DNA of 64,000 bases from positions 372,001 to 436,000 of the forward strand of contig NZ_FXXB01000008.1 in NCBI RefSeq assembly GCF_900184245.1, given 5' to 3'. Numbering within the stretch: position 1 is the first letter of the stretch; every line of letters starts with the position of its first letter. Positions 30,249-40,972 of the stretch are shown piece after piece. Under the pieces are notes generated by a model. The model had not been told where the DNA came from and searched no databases. It worked only from the letters and a program-made list of their open reading frames with translations. A program made the translations under genes and the position numbers. This stretch comes from Brachybacterium massiliense (GTDB lineage: Bacteria; Actinomycetota; Actinomycetes; Actinomycetales; Dermabacteraceae).

Positions 30249-32482
30249 CGCCGTGCGGTGATGACCACCTTCATCGCCGGTTGCATCAGCGACACCTCCT
30301 CGCCCGGCGCCGTCCAGCCGCCGGCCAGCGCGGGATCGTAGCTGGTCTCGACCGCCGTGACCTCGGCTGCGGGCTCCACCTGCGCGTCCACCACGACCGT
30401 CTGCCCTGCGCGCAGGCCGTGGATCTGCAAGGTGCGCAGTCCCTCGGAGGAGTCGACTGCGACGTCGTCCACCATCACCTGGGACATCGTTCCCTCGCTC
30501 ACGGTGAGCTCCACGGCAGAGGCATCGCGCACGGCGGTGAAGGCGATCTGCACCCGCCCGTCGGGCGCCTCGGCGAGCTCGAGCGCGGGCATCTCGATCT
30601 CGGAGCTCGCCTGGGTGCCGTCGAGCGCCCGGCCCCAGTCCGTGCTGCCGGAGACCTCCCAGGTGGTGGCGCTGTCCGCGCCGTCGACATGGGCGATGGC
30701 CCGCTCCTGGAGGGGTTCTGGCGCGGCGAGGGTCCAGAAGGTGCCGCCGATCGCGAGCGCGGCGACGAGCACGGCAGGCACCAGCGGGGCCAGCAGGCGC
30801 CGGAGCCGACGCGCAGGCTGCGGCGCGGCGCCGGTGCGGCTGAGCAGGAGCGGGGCCGCCGCCCCCAGTCCGATCAGCGCGGTGCCGGCGAGGCCGCCGG
30901 CGGCCGAGGCAATACCGAACTCGCCGAGGGAGTGCAGCTGCGTGCCCAGCAGCCAGCCCGTCGGCGCGAGGGCGAGGGCCCGCACCACCATCGCGGGGAG
31001 CGCAGGGAGGACGCTGGAGAGCACGATGCCTCCGGCCGCGATCGCGGCCGGCAGGATCATCGAGCCGCCGAGGAAGGGCGAGTACACCCCGAGCACCGCG
31101 AGCAGAGCGGTCACGAGCAGCGAGGCGCCCAGCAGCAGGGCCGTGCGGGAGATCAGCAGACGAGCCAGTACCCAGCCGGCCGTCGCCACCGCGGCCGCGA
31201 GCACCAGCTCCGCGAGGAGGAAGGGCTCGGCGCGCACCGGTTCGCGCGTGGTCTGGGAGAGCATCGACGGGGTGGCGCCGGCTGTGAGGCTCCACAGCGT
31301 CACGGCACCGACCACGGCGGCGGCGAGCACCAGCAGCGCCGTCAGCGCTCCGCCGAGCACGCCGCGCAGGCTCACCTCGGCGCGTCGGCGCCCCACCCAC
31401 ACCGCCGCGAGCACCGCGAGCGGGGCGAGCAGGCCCAGCACGGTCACCAGCAGCGGCGGCACGCCGAGGATCCCCCAGGGCGTGGTGGTCTGCACCGGGC
31501 TCTCCTCGGCGCGCTGCGCGAGCTCTGCCAGGTCACGTTGGGTGAGATCCCGGGTGAGGGCGAGGGTCAGCTCTCCGTAGTGCTGGAGGGTGCCCGGATC
31601 GAGATGCTCGGCATCGTCCTGGGCGGAGTGGTAGGCCCAGGCCTCGTCGATGATCGCCATGTCCATCCCCCACCAGCCGCCCTCGCGGTAGGCGGAGAAG
31701 TCGGTGTCGTTGGGGATGATCGCGAACAGCGCGTCGGTGAAGGATTCGAACTCGGGCCGGGGCGAGGAGCCGATCACGGCGTGCATCGGGCCGGCGGCGC
31801 GGGTGACCATCGGGCGGCCCGAGACGCCGCGGGCCTCGTGGTTCAGCACCACCACGGGCTGGGTGAGCTCCTCGGCGCCGTCGGCGAGATACGCATCCGC
31901 GCCCAGCAGCCCGCGTTCCTCGCCGTCGACCAGCAGCACCACCAGGTCGTTCCGCGTCGCCTCCGGACCCAGCGCGCGCACCGTCTCGAGGATCACCGCG
32001 AGGCCCACCCCGGCGTCGGCCGCGCCGGGGGCGTTCGGGACCGAGTCGATGTGGGTGGCCAGCACGATCGTCCCAGTCGGGTCCGTGCCCGGGCGGGTGG
32101 CGACGAGGTTGCGCACGAAGCCGCTCGTGGCCTGATCGCCGTGCTCGCGCACGCCGATCCCCTCCTGGGTGCGGGTCTCGAAGCCGAGCTCGCCGAGCTG
32201 AGAGGCGAGCTCCTCGTGGGCGCGGTCGTTGGCGGCGGAGCCGACGGGACGAGGCTCGGCGATCAGCGGCGCGGCGGCTGCGGAGGCGCGCTCGGCGCTG
32301 AAGACGTCGCTCGCCGCGCCGGCCTCCACCGGGGCGATGATCCCCCTCGAGGCGGCGCCCGCGAGAGTCGTGGCGAGCAGGATCAGCAGCACCAGCAGGC
32401 CATGCCAGCGCGGGGCTCCGGACGCCGACGAGGGAGGGATGGGCGGGGAAGGATCGGCCACGTCGCCGTGAGGAGAGCTCAT
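30245..32482 (-). CDS. M28-family zinc aminopeptidase with multi-helix membrane domain
   Basis: A 745-residue membrane protein. After one N-terminal helix (about 27-45) comes an M28 peptidase domain with its two-zinc ligands: H144 (ATHIDS), D156 (GAADAGVG), E188-E189 (DGEERGLLG), E216 (LNHEARG) and a histidine in WAYHSAQDDAEH. From about 340 to 625 there are eight hydrophobic helices, followed by a C-terminal outside domain rich in beta strands. This layout is like eukaryotic Fxna/Pff1 vacuolar or ER metallopeptidases. It faces outside the cell. The stop codon shares the CTAG palindrome with the convergent thpR remnant. Confidence 0.85.
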   Translation of the reverse strand: MSSPHGDVADPSPPIPPSSASGAPRWHGLLVLLILLATTLAGAASRGIIAPVEAGAASDVFSAERASAAAAPLIAEPRPVGSAANDRAHEELASQLGELGFETRTQEGIGVREHGDQATSGFVRNLVATRPGTDPTGTIVLATHIDSVPNAPGAADAGVGLAVILETVRALGPEATRNDLVVLLVDGEERGLLGADAYLADGAEELTQPVVVLNHEARGVSGRPMVTRAAGPMHAVIGSSPRPEFESFTDALFAIIPNDTDFSAYREGGWWGMDMAIIDEAWAYHSAQDDAEHLDPGTLQHYGELTLALTRDLTQRDLAELAQRAEESPVQTTTPWGILGVPPLLVTVLGLLAPLAVLAAVWVGRRRAEVSLRGVLGGALTALLVLAAAVVGAVTLWSLTAGATPSMLSQTTREPVRAEPFLLAELVLAAAVATAGWVLARLLISRTALLLGASLLVTALLAVLGVYSPFLGGSMILPAAIAAGGIVLSSVLPALPAMVVRALALAPTGWLLGTQLHSLGEFGIASAAGGLAGTALIGLGAAAPLLLSRTGAAPQPARRLRRLLAPLVPAVLVAALAIGGTFWTLAAPEPLQERAIAHVDGADSATTWEVSGSTDWGRALDGTQASSEIEMPALELAEAPDGRVQIAFTAVRDASAVELTVSEGTMSQVMVDDVAVDSSEGLRTLQIHGLRAGQTVVVDAQVEPAAEVTAVETSYDPALAGGWTAPGEEVSLMQPAMKVVITARR

Positions 32483-32572
32483 GCCTACTTTCTACCGCTC
32501 GGCGCTGCGCTGCGCCTCCTCCCTGCGGAGGAGACGGTCGCGTGTCGCACCGCAGTGACGGGGCGTGGCGCC

Positions 32573-33499
32573 TCAGGTCCCGAGGGTCTCGAGGTCCTCA
32601 AGGGCGCTGAGCGACTCCGCGGCCTCGAGCAGGGCGGAGCGGAAGGCGAGCAGCGAGGGATGCTGCGCCGCCCCGGCCCGGGCCGCGGTGTAGAGCGAGC
32701 GGTGAGGGTCGCCCAGCAGGCGCAGCACCCTGGTGCCGCCGAGATGCTCGGAAGCGATGATGCCGGGGACGAACGCCACCGCGTGCCCGGAGCGCACCAG
32801 GTGCACCTGCAGCAGCGGGTCCGGGGTGGTGAAGCGGACCTGCGGCTCCACGCCGACGGAGCGCAGATGGGTGCGGGACCAGATCCCGGTGCGGCTCTGC
32901 GGAGGATCCAGCGCCCAGGGAGCCTCGGCGAGATCCGCGAAGCGGCGCGCCCCGGACCAGGGCCCCACGTCCGGCAGCACCAGCAGCAGCGGATCGGTCA
33001 GCAGCGCCTCGCGGTCGGTGCCGCGACGCACCACCTGCTGCCCTCCGGGGTAGTCCTCCCCCAGGATCACGTCGTAGCGGCGGGCGAGCAGACCCTCGTA
33101 CGCCTCGTCGACCTCCTGCTGGCCGAGCTCGAGGTGCAGAGCCGGATGGCGCTGGGCGAGCACGCTCACCGCCGCCGGGGCGAGCGCGATCATCGGGGTC
33201 TGGAAGGAGGCCACCCGCAGCAGCCCGCCCGCCTCTCCCTGAGCGTCGGCCAGCTCGGCCTCGGCGGCCTCGAGCAGGCCCAGCATCTCCTCGGCGCGGC
33301 GTGCCAGGCGCACCCCGGCATCGGTGAGCACCACCCGCCTGCCGACCTGCTGGAACAGGGTGACCTTGGTCTCCCGCTCCAGGTGGGAGAGCTGCTGGGA
33401 CACGGCCGACGGCGACATCGAATGGGCGCGAGCCACCGCCGACATGGTCTCCAGCCTGCGCAGTTCGTGCAGCAGGAACAGCCGGTGCAGGTTCAGCAC
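32573..33499 (-). CDS. LysR-family transcriptional regulator
   Basis: A 308-residue regulator. The N-terminal HTH reads LNLHRLFLLHELRRLETMSAVARAHSMSPSAVSQQLSHLERE, with the recognition helix SPSAVSQQLSHLE. The effector domain follows from about 90 (LLRVASFQTPMIALAPAAV) and ends near the C-terminus. The start is GTG at 33499, preceded by GAGGGGGCGAC; longer frames upstream are antisense to the exporter gene. It is divergent from an EamA transporter, the classic arrangement for a regulator and its target. Confidence 0.92.
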   Translation of the reverse strand: MLNLHRLFLLHELRRLETMSAVARAHSMSPSAVSQQLSHLERETKVTLFQQVGRRVVLTDAGVRLARRAEEMLGLLEAAEAELADAQGEAGGLLRVASFQTPMIALAPAAVSVLAQRHPALHLELGQQEVDEAYEGLLARRYDVILGEDYPGGQQVVRRGTDREALLTDPLLLVLPDVGPWSGARRFADLAEAPWALDPPQSRTGIWSRTHLRSVGVEPQVRFTTPDPLLQVHLVRSGHAVAFVPGIIASEHLGGTRVLRLLGDPHRSLYTAARAGAAQHPSLLAFRSALLEAAESLSALEDLETLGT

Positions 33500-33515
33500 G
33501 TCGCCCCCTCGGATC

Positions 33516-33532
33516 GTGAAGGAATGCTTCAC
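33516..33532. promoter_or_regulatory. Candidate LysR operator
   Basis: GTGAAG GAATG CTTCAC is an interrupted palindrome with 6-bp arms, 17 bases before the regulator's start and 58 bases before the exporter's start. It includes the T-N11-A pattern common in LysR boxes. It is the only clear dyad in the intergenic region. Confidence 0.5.
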
Positions 33533-33589
33533 GATACCGCTTCGAAACATGCGCTGGACCGGGCAGGACGTCGGGCCCATAGTGGAGGC

Positions 33590-34633
33590 GTGACCGCTTC
33601 GACCGCTCCCGCCTCCGCTCCGTCGGCCTCCCCCGCGCGCGCCCCGCGCGGCGGCTCCGGGGTGCCGATGACACCGGTGCTGTTCATCCTCGGCTCCTGC
33701 ATCTCCCTGCAGTTCGGCGCGGCGCTGGCGACCCAGCTCTTCCCCGAGCTCGGGGCGTGGGGCACCACCACCCTGCGCCTGGGGATCGCCGCGCTGGTGC
33801 TCATGCTGATCGTGCGCCCGAAGCTCCACCGCTTCACGAAAGAGCAGTGGATCGCAGTGCTGCTGTTCGGCGGCGCGATCGGCGCGATGAACGGCGCGTT
33901 CTACGCCTCGATCGCCCGGATCCCGCTCGGCACAGCGGTCGCGATCGAGTTCCTGGGACCGCTCGCCGTCGCGGCGATCCTCTCCACCCGGCGCACCGAC
34001 CTGCTGTGGGTGGTGCTCGCCCTGGCAGGAGTGAGCCTGTTCGGGATCGAGTCGCTGACCGGCAGCGCCGCACTGGACGGGATCGGGGTGCTGTTCGCCC
34101 TGATCGCCGCCGTGTTCTGGGGCCTGTACATCCTCGCCAGCGCCCGGGTGGGGCGCTTGGTGCCCGGCCAGGACGGTCTCGCCGTCGCGATGGTGATCGG
34201 CACCCTGGTGGTGCTGCCGCTGGGCGCACCGGGCGCCCTCACCGGTCTCCTGGACATGCGGCTGCTGGCCCTGGCCGCGGCCACCGCCGTGCTCGCCTCG
34301 GTGCTCCCGTACACCCTCGAGCTCGCGGCGCTGCGCCGCCTGCCGCGGCACGTGTTCGGGATCCTGCTGAGCCTCGAGCCCGTCATCGCCCTGCTCGCGG
34401 GCGTGCTCCTGATCGGGCAGCACGCCACGCCTCTGCGGATCGCCGCGGCGGTGCTGGTGGTGGGCGCGAGCGTGGGCATCACCCTCACCGCACGCGGCGC
34501 CGCGCCGACGGAGCCCGTCCCGGCGGACGAGCCGCCCGGCTGGGATCTGCCCACCCCGACGCACGCCACGGTCACCGGGGAGATGCCGGCGCTCAGCGAG
34601 GCGCAGGTGCGGGAGACCGCGACCCGCGAGTGA
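33590..34633 (+). CDS. EamA/RhtA-type transporter (DMT superfamily)
   Basis: A 347-residue permease with ten predicted helices in two EamA repeats (helices from about 27 to 300). RFTKEQWIAVLLFGGAIGAMNGAFYASIARIPLGTAVAIEFLGPL resembles RhtA-type threonine/homoserine exporters. The C-terminal 40 residues are hydrophilic. The start is probably GTG at 33590: CATAGT lies seven bases upstream and GGAGG is too close to act as a ribosome binding site, so it may be leaderless. An ATG at 33668 would skip only a disordered lead. Likely controlled by the divergent LysR protein; an amino acid export role is inference. Confidence 0.85.
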   Translation: MTASTAPASAPSASPARAPRGGSGVPMTPVLFILGSCISLQFGAALATQLFPELGAWGTTTLRLGIAALVLMLIVRPKLHRFTKEQWIAVLLFGGAIGAMNGAFYASIARIPLGTAVAIEFLGPLAVAAILSTRRTDLLWVVLALAGVSLFGIESLTGSAALDGIGVLFALIAAVFWGLYILASARVGRLVPGQDGLAVAMVIGTLVVLPLGAPGALTGLLDMRLLALAAATAVLASVLPYTLELAALRRLPRHVFGILLSLEPVIALLAGVLLIGQHATPLRIAAAVLVVGASVGITLTARGAAPTEPVPADEPPGWDLPTPTHATVTGEMPALSEAQVRETATRE

Positions 34634-34659
34634 GCTCAGCGCGGGCGCGGCCCCCAGGC

Positions 34660-36593
<1,934 letters not shown>

Positions 36594-36671
36594 GCACCGT
36601 CGCCCTCGGCGCTCGGGCCCGCCCACGATGCGAACGCCTCGCCCCCGGGCGCAGCGCCGGAGACCGAGGCA

Positions 36672-37649
36672 TCAGAACCCCAGCCGGCCCAGCTGCTTGG
36701 GGTCGCGCTGCCATTCCTTGGCGACCTTGACGCGCAGGTCGAGGTGCACCTTCCGGCCGATCAGCTCGTTGATCTCGGCGCGGGCGCGCGAGCCGACCTC
36801 CTTCAGCCGCGAGCCGCCGCGACCGATGATGATGCCCTTCTGGCTGTCGCGCTCGACGTAGAGGGTCGCGCGCACCACCAGTCGGCCCTGTCCAGGTGCG
36901 ACCTCCGCGAAGGGGTCGCCGTCGGGATCGGTCTCGACGACCTCCTCGACCACCACCGCGATCGAGTGGGGCAGCTCGTCGCGCACGCCCTCGAGAGCCG
37001 CCTCGCGGATCAGCTCGGAGATCCGGTCATCGCGCGACTCCTCGGTGAGCTGATCATCGGGGTAGAGCTGCGGACCCTCGGGGAGCCGAGAGGAGATGAC
37101 GTCCAGCAGCACGTCGATCTGCTCGCCCTTGACGGCGGAGATCGGCACGATGTCGTCGAAGCTCATCAGCTGATCCACGCTCATCAGGTGCTCGGCCAGC
37201 GCGTCACGGCCCACCAGGTCGATCTTGGTGACGACCGCGATCACCTTCGGGCCGCGGCGGCCGCGGCGCAGCTCGGCGAGGTCCTCGGCGACGAAGCGGT
37301 CGCCCGGGCCGATCTTCTGATCGGCGGGCAGGCAGAAGCCCACCACGTCGACCTCGCCGAGGGTGCCGCGCACCAGATCGTTCAGCCGCTCGCCGAGCAG
37401 CGTGCGAGGGCGGTGCACACCGGGAGTGTCCACCAGCACGATCTGCGCGTTCCCGCGGGTGACGATCCCGCGGATGGCGCGACGGGTGGTCTGCGGCTTG
37501 CTCGAGGTGATCGCGACCTTCTCCCCCACCAGCGCGTTGGTCAGCGTCGACTTGCCGACGTTGGGGCGGCCCACGAGCGCCACGAAGCCCGAGCGGTGCA
37601 CGTCCTCGGCATCGGCGCGAGCGCCGCCGGGGTTCTCGTCAGCGGTCAT
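36672..37649 (-). CDS. era: GTPase Era
   Basis: Era is a small GTPase that binds 16S rRNA and assists 30S assembly. The protein has 325 residues. G motifs are GRPNVGKST (G1), DTPG (G3) and TKIDL (G4). The KH domain near the C-terminus has GIIIGRGGSRLKEVGSRAR. The ATG at 37649 has AGGAGG upstream and overlaps the stop of the CorC-like gene by 11 bases. It belongs to the phoH-ybeY-corC-era operon. Confidence 0.95.
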   Translation of the reverse strand: MTADENPGGARADAEDVHRSGFVALVGRPNVGKSTLTNALVGEKVAITSSKPQTTRRAIRGIVTRGNAQIVLVDTPGVHRPRTLLGERLNDLVRGTLGEVDVVGFCLPADQKIGPGDRFVAEDLAELRRGRRGPKVIAVVTKIDLVGRDALAEHLMSVDQLMSFDDIVPISAVKGEQIDVLLDVISSRLPEGPQLYPDDQLTEESRDDRISELIREAALEGVRDELPHSIAVVVEEVVETDPDGDPFAEVAPGQGRLVVRATLYVERDSQKGIIIGRGGSRLKEVGSRARAEINELIGRKVHLDLRVKVAKEWQRDPKQLGRLGF

Positions 37650-38973
37650 GGTCGTCCTCCTGGTCACTGTCCTGCATGTCGTCGTCCTGGGCCCGGCGCA
37701 CGAGCACCGTGGAGAGCCGCTTGCGTCGGCCCGCGGTCTTCTCGCCCTCGAGCTCGAGGCCGAGGGCTGTCGCGGTGGTGCCGGGCAGCGGCACCCGGCC
37801 GGTGGTCTTCGCGAGCAGACCGCCCACGCTGTCGATGTCGTCGTCATCGAGATCGAGGCCGAACAGCTCCCCCACCTCGGAGAGCCCGGCGCGGGCGGGC
37901 ACGCGGTAGCGGCCCTGGCCGAGGTCCACAATCTCCGGCTCCGCGCGGTCGTGCTCATCGGAGATGTCGCCCACGATCTCCTCGAGGATGTCCTCGATCG
38001 TCACGATCCCCGCGACGCCTCCGTACTCGTCGACCAGCACGGTGATGTGCACGTTGCTGGTCTGCATCTGCTCGAGGACCTCGTCGGCCGCGACGAACTC
38101 GGGGGCGAATCGCGCGACGCGCATCACCTCGTGGACGGGGCGCTGCGGTCGCGGGTCCCACGGCGAGTGGATCGCCCGCATCACGTCCTTGACGTAGAGC
38201 ATCCCGCGCAGGTCGTCGACGCTGTCGCCGATCACCGGGATCCGCGAGTAGCCGGAGCGGACGAACAGGCGCATCGCCTTCTCGGCGCTCGAGTCGGCGG
38301 TGAGGGTGACCATGTCCGGCCGCGGCACCATCAGCTCGCGCACCATCGTGCCGCGCAGGTCGAAGACGCCCTGGATCATGTCCCGCTCGCCGTCGCGCAC
38401 GTGCTCGTCCTCGAGGGCGCGGTCCACGTTCTGGCGGGCCTTCTCCGCACCCTCCTCGGGATCCTCCTGCTGGCCCGGGCGCCGGTCGAGGGACTCGCCC
38501 ACGCGGCTCAAGGCGCCCGCGGGAAGCCACAGCACCGCCCGCACCGTCGTGAGCAGGGTGCGGCCGGACAGCAGCACGGACTCGGGCCGACGCTGACCGA
38601 TCGTGCGCGGCGAGATCGCGAGGATCACGAGCACGAGCGCCCCGGAGAGCACGAGCGTGGCCAGCAGCGGCAGCGCCCAGCCGCCGCCGAGCGAGAGCTC
38701 ATCCCAGGTCACGAACACGATCCCGGCGACGCTCGAGACCATCAGCGCCTCGGAGAGCATCCGCCCGAGCATGACCGAGGCGAGCGTGCGCCGCGCGTCC
38801 GCGAGCTGGTGCAGCAGCCGGGAGCGCACCGGCGCGGGACGTCCCGCGAGCGCCTTCTCCAGGCTGCTGCGGGAGACCGCCTCGTGCGCGGCGTCGAGCG
38901 CGGCGAGCATCCCCGCGGTCAGCGCGGCGAGGGCCGTCAGCGGGATCAGCACGGCCAGGGCGAGGCTCAGCAT
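37639..38973 (-). CDS. CorC/HlyC-type hemolysin-like membrane protein with CBS domains
   Basis: A 444-residue protein. The CNNM/DUF21 membrane domain has three or four helices (1-140, e.g. LSLALAVLIPLTALAALTAGML). A CBS pair spans about 225-340 (RELMVPRPDMVTL..., SRIPVIGDSVDDLRGMLYVKDV, VLVDEYGGVAGIVTIEDILEEIVGDI). The C-terminal transporter-associated CorC_HlyC domain has GRYRVPARAGLSEVGELFGL. Such proteins are linked to magnesium/cobalt efflux. The ATG at 38973 lacks a ribosome binding site; it lies 40 bases after ybeY, so translation may be coupled. Confidence 0.88.
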   Translation of the reverse strand: MLSLALAVLIPLTALAALTAGMLAALDAAHEAVSRSSLEKALAGRPAPVRSRLLHQLADARRTLASVMLGRMLSEALMVSSVAGIVFVTWDELSLGGGWALPLLATLVLSGALVLVILAISPRTIGQRRPESVLLSGRTLLTTVRAVLWLPAGALSRVGESLDRRPGQQEDPEEGAEKARQNVDRALEDEHVRDGERDMIQGVFDLRGTMVRELMVPRPDMVTLTADSSAEKAMRLFVRSGYSRIPVIGDSVDDLRGMLYVKDVMRAIHSPWDPRPQRPVHEVMRVARFAPEFVAADEVLEQMQTSNVHITVLVDEYGGVAGIVTIEDILEEIVGDISDEHDRAEPEIVDLGQGRYRVPARAGLSEVGELFGLDLDDDDIDSVGGLLAKTTGRVPLPGTTATALGLELEGEKTAGRRKRLSTVLVRRAQDDDMQDSDQEDDHDR

Positions 38974-39013
38974 GGTCGCAGCAGAGAGGTCGAAGGAAGC
39001 ACGGCGAGGGCGC

Positions 39014-39475
39014 TCAGCGTTCCGGGCGCGAGGCGAGGAAGGTGAGCAGCAGCTTGCGCTGGAGGTCGAACATGACCTTGCGCTCGTCCTCCTCCATGTG
39101 GTCATAGCCCAACAGGTGGAGGATCGAGTGGACCGTCAGCAGCAGCATCTCCTCGACGGCGCTGTGGCCGGCCTCTGCCGCCTGCCTCGCCGCGACGCTC
39201 GGGCACAGCACGACATCGCCGAGCAGGCCCTCCTCGGTGGGGCTCTCCGCGGTGCCGGGGGTGAGCTCGTCCATGGGGAAGCTCATCACGTCGGTGGGGC
39301 CGGGCAGGTCCAGCCACTGCACGTGCAGCTTCTCCATCGCGTCCTCGTCCACGAACAGGATGCTCATCTCCGTGGCGGGATGCAGGTGCATCGCCTCGAA
39401 GACGAAGCGCGCCAGCTCGACGAACTCCCGCTCGTCCACGACGGCGGTGGTCTCGTTGCGGATCTCGATGGTCAA
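39014..39475 (-). CDS. ybeY: Endoribonuclease YbeY
   Basis: YbeY is a zinc endoribonuclease that acts in 16S rRNA 3' maturation and ribosome quality control. The protein has 153 residues. The family motif HSILHLLGYDHMEEDE gives the three metal histidines. ILFVDEDAMEKLHVQWL and PTDVMSFPMDE are also typical. The start is TTG at 39475, two bases after the phoH stop, so it relies on coupling. It is part of the phoH-ybeY-corC-era operon. Confidence 0.94.
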   Translation of the reverse strand: MTIEIRNETTAVVDEREFVELARFVFEAMHLHPATEMSILFVDEDAMEKLHVQWLDLPGPTDVMSFPMDELTPGTAESPTEEGLLGDVVLCPSVAARQAAEAGHSAVEEMLLLTVHSILHLLGYDHMEEDERKVMFDLQRKLLLTFLASRPER

Positions 39476-39477
39476 CG

Positions 39478-40524
39478 TCAGCTCCCCTTGTGCGTGCGAT
39501 GACGGGCGTCGCGGCTGCCGCCCGGCTGGATCTCCCAGCGTCCGTAGGCCTCGACGATGTCGCTCACCAGCCGGTGGCGCACCACGTCGCGCGAGGACAT
39601 GCGGCAGAAGGAGATGTCGTCGATGCCGGCGAGCACCTTCTCCACCACCCTCAGGCCGCTGCTCTGCCCACCGGGCAGGTCCACCTGCGTGACATCGCCG
39701 GTGACCACCATGGTGGAGTTGAAGCCCAGACGGGTCAGGAACATCTTCATCTGCTCGGGCGTGGTGTTCTGCGCCTCGTCGAGGATGATGAAGGCGTCGT
39801 TGAGAGTGCGCCCGCGCATGTACGCCAGCGGTGCGACCTCGATCGTGCCCGCACCCATCAGGCGCGGGATCGACTCCGGGTCCAGCATGTCGTGCAGGGC
39901 GTCGTAGAGCGGGCGCAGGTACGGGTCGATCTTCTCGCTGAGCCCGCCGGGCAGGAAGCCCAGCCGCTCCCCCGCCTCGACGGCGGGACGGGTGAGGATG
40001 ATGCGGTCCACCTGCTTGCTCAGCAGCTTCTGCACGGCCATCGCGACCGCGAGGTAGGTCTTGCCGGTGCCGGCCGGGCCGATCCCGAAGGTGATGGTCG
40101 AGCTCTCGATCGACTCGATGTACGTCTTCTGCCCCATCGTCTTGGGGCGGATGCTGCGCCCGCGCGAGGACAGGATGGTGCGCGAGAGCACCTGCTCGAG
40201 CTTCTTCCCGGAGGCTCTGTCATCGCCGTACAGGTTCGCGGCGCGCTGCACGGCCTCGGCGGTGACCGCCTGGCCGGTGCTCGCCAGCTCGATCAGGGAG
40301 CGCATGATGTGCTCGGCGCGGCGCAGCGCCTCCTCGGTGCCGCGCAGCGTGACCTGGTGGCCGCGCACGTGCACATCAGTGTCCGGCACCGCATCCTCGA
40401 GGGCGGCCAGTGCCTGATCGTTCTCCCCGAGCACCTGGAAGGGGCTGAGGTGGTCGGGGATCGCCAGCTTCCGCTCGCGCACCTCGGGGGTGCGCCCGGG
40501 AGCCGGGTCGAGGGAGTCCGTCAC
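39478..40524 (-). CDS. phoH: PhoH-like P-loop ATPase (PhoH/PhoL)
   Basis: A 348-residue cytosolic ATPase of the PhoH family, linked to RNA metabolism together with YbeY. Walker A is [15 protein letters not shown], and Walker B is [24 protein letters not shown], followed by [12 protein letters not shown]. The first 110 residues are the usual KH-like N-terminal part ([17 protein letters not shown]). The GTG start at 40524 has AAGGAG four bases upstream and overlaps the HIT gene stop as GTGA. The ORF extends further upstream in frame, but that is shadow sequence inside the HIT gene. Confidence 0.93.
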   Translation of the reverse strand: MTDSLDPAPGRTPEVRERKLAIPDHLSPFQVLGENDQALAALEDAVPDTDVHVRGHQVTLRGTEEALRRAEHIMRSLIELASTGQAVTAEAVQRAANLYGDDRASGKKLEQVLSRTILSSRGRSIRPKTMGQKTYIESIESSTITFGIGPAGTGKTYLAVAMAVQKLLSKQVDRIILTRPAVEAGERLGFLPGGLSEKIDPYLRPLYDALHDMLDPESIPRLMGAGTIEVAPLAYMRGRTLNDAFIILDEAQNTTPEQMKMFLTRLGFNSTMVVTGDVTQVDLPGGQSSGLRVVEKVLAGIDDISFCRMSSRDVVRHRLVSDIVEAYGRWEIQPGGSRDARHRTHKGS

Positions 40525-40895
40525 AGTTCTCCTTCTGCGAGCTTCCCGCCCGCCAGGACGTGCGCATGCACATGGAACACGGTCTGTCCGGCGTCGGCGC
40601 CGGTGTTGAAGAGCAGGCGGAAGTCGCCGCCGGCGAGATCCGCCGCGATCGTCGCGGCGGTCTGCGCCGTGTGGGCGAGCAGCGCAGGGTCCTGCGCGAG
40701 CTCGGTCACATCGCGCAGGTGGGTGCGGGGCACGACGAGCACATGGACCTTCGCCTGCGGGCTGAGGTCCTTGAACGCGATGACCTTCTCGTCCTCGTGG
40801 ACACGCTCGGAAGGGATCTCCCCGGCGATGATCCTGCAGAACACGCAATCGGGATCGTGACGCTGTGTGACGGGCTCGGTGACGCTGTTTCCCAT
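40521..40895 (-). CDS. HIT-family nucleotide-binding protein (HinT-like)
   Basis: A 124-residue hydrolase that cleaves phosphoramidates of AMP or related substrates. The N-terminal CVFCRIIAGEIPSERVHED has the zinc cysteines C17 and C20. The active site is QTVFHVHAHVLAG (H108, H110, H112; HxHxH). It leads the operon into phoH with a GTGA overlap. HIT upstream of phoH is common in actinobacteria. Confidence 0.92.
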   Translation of the reverse strand: MGNSVTEPVTQRHDPDCVFCRIIAGEIPSERVHEDEKVIAFKDLSPQAKVHVLVVPRTHLRDVTELAQDPALLAHTAQTAATIAADLAGGDFRLLFNTGADAGQTVFHVHAHVLAGGKLAEGEL

Positions 40896-40972
40896 GATGG
40901 GGAGTCTACGGGAGCGAGGAACGCCACCACGGGTTGGGGAACACCGGGAGAGTATGAGAAGTTTTAATCACT

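Noticed and set aside
30146..33589. Open frame of over 1100 codons running antisense through the M28 and LysR genes into the EamA gene
   Set aside because: Only the part from 33590 resembles a protein family. The rest is the complement of two well-supported genes.
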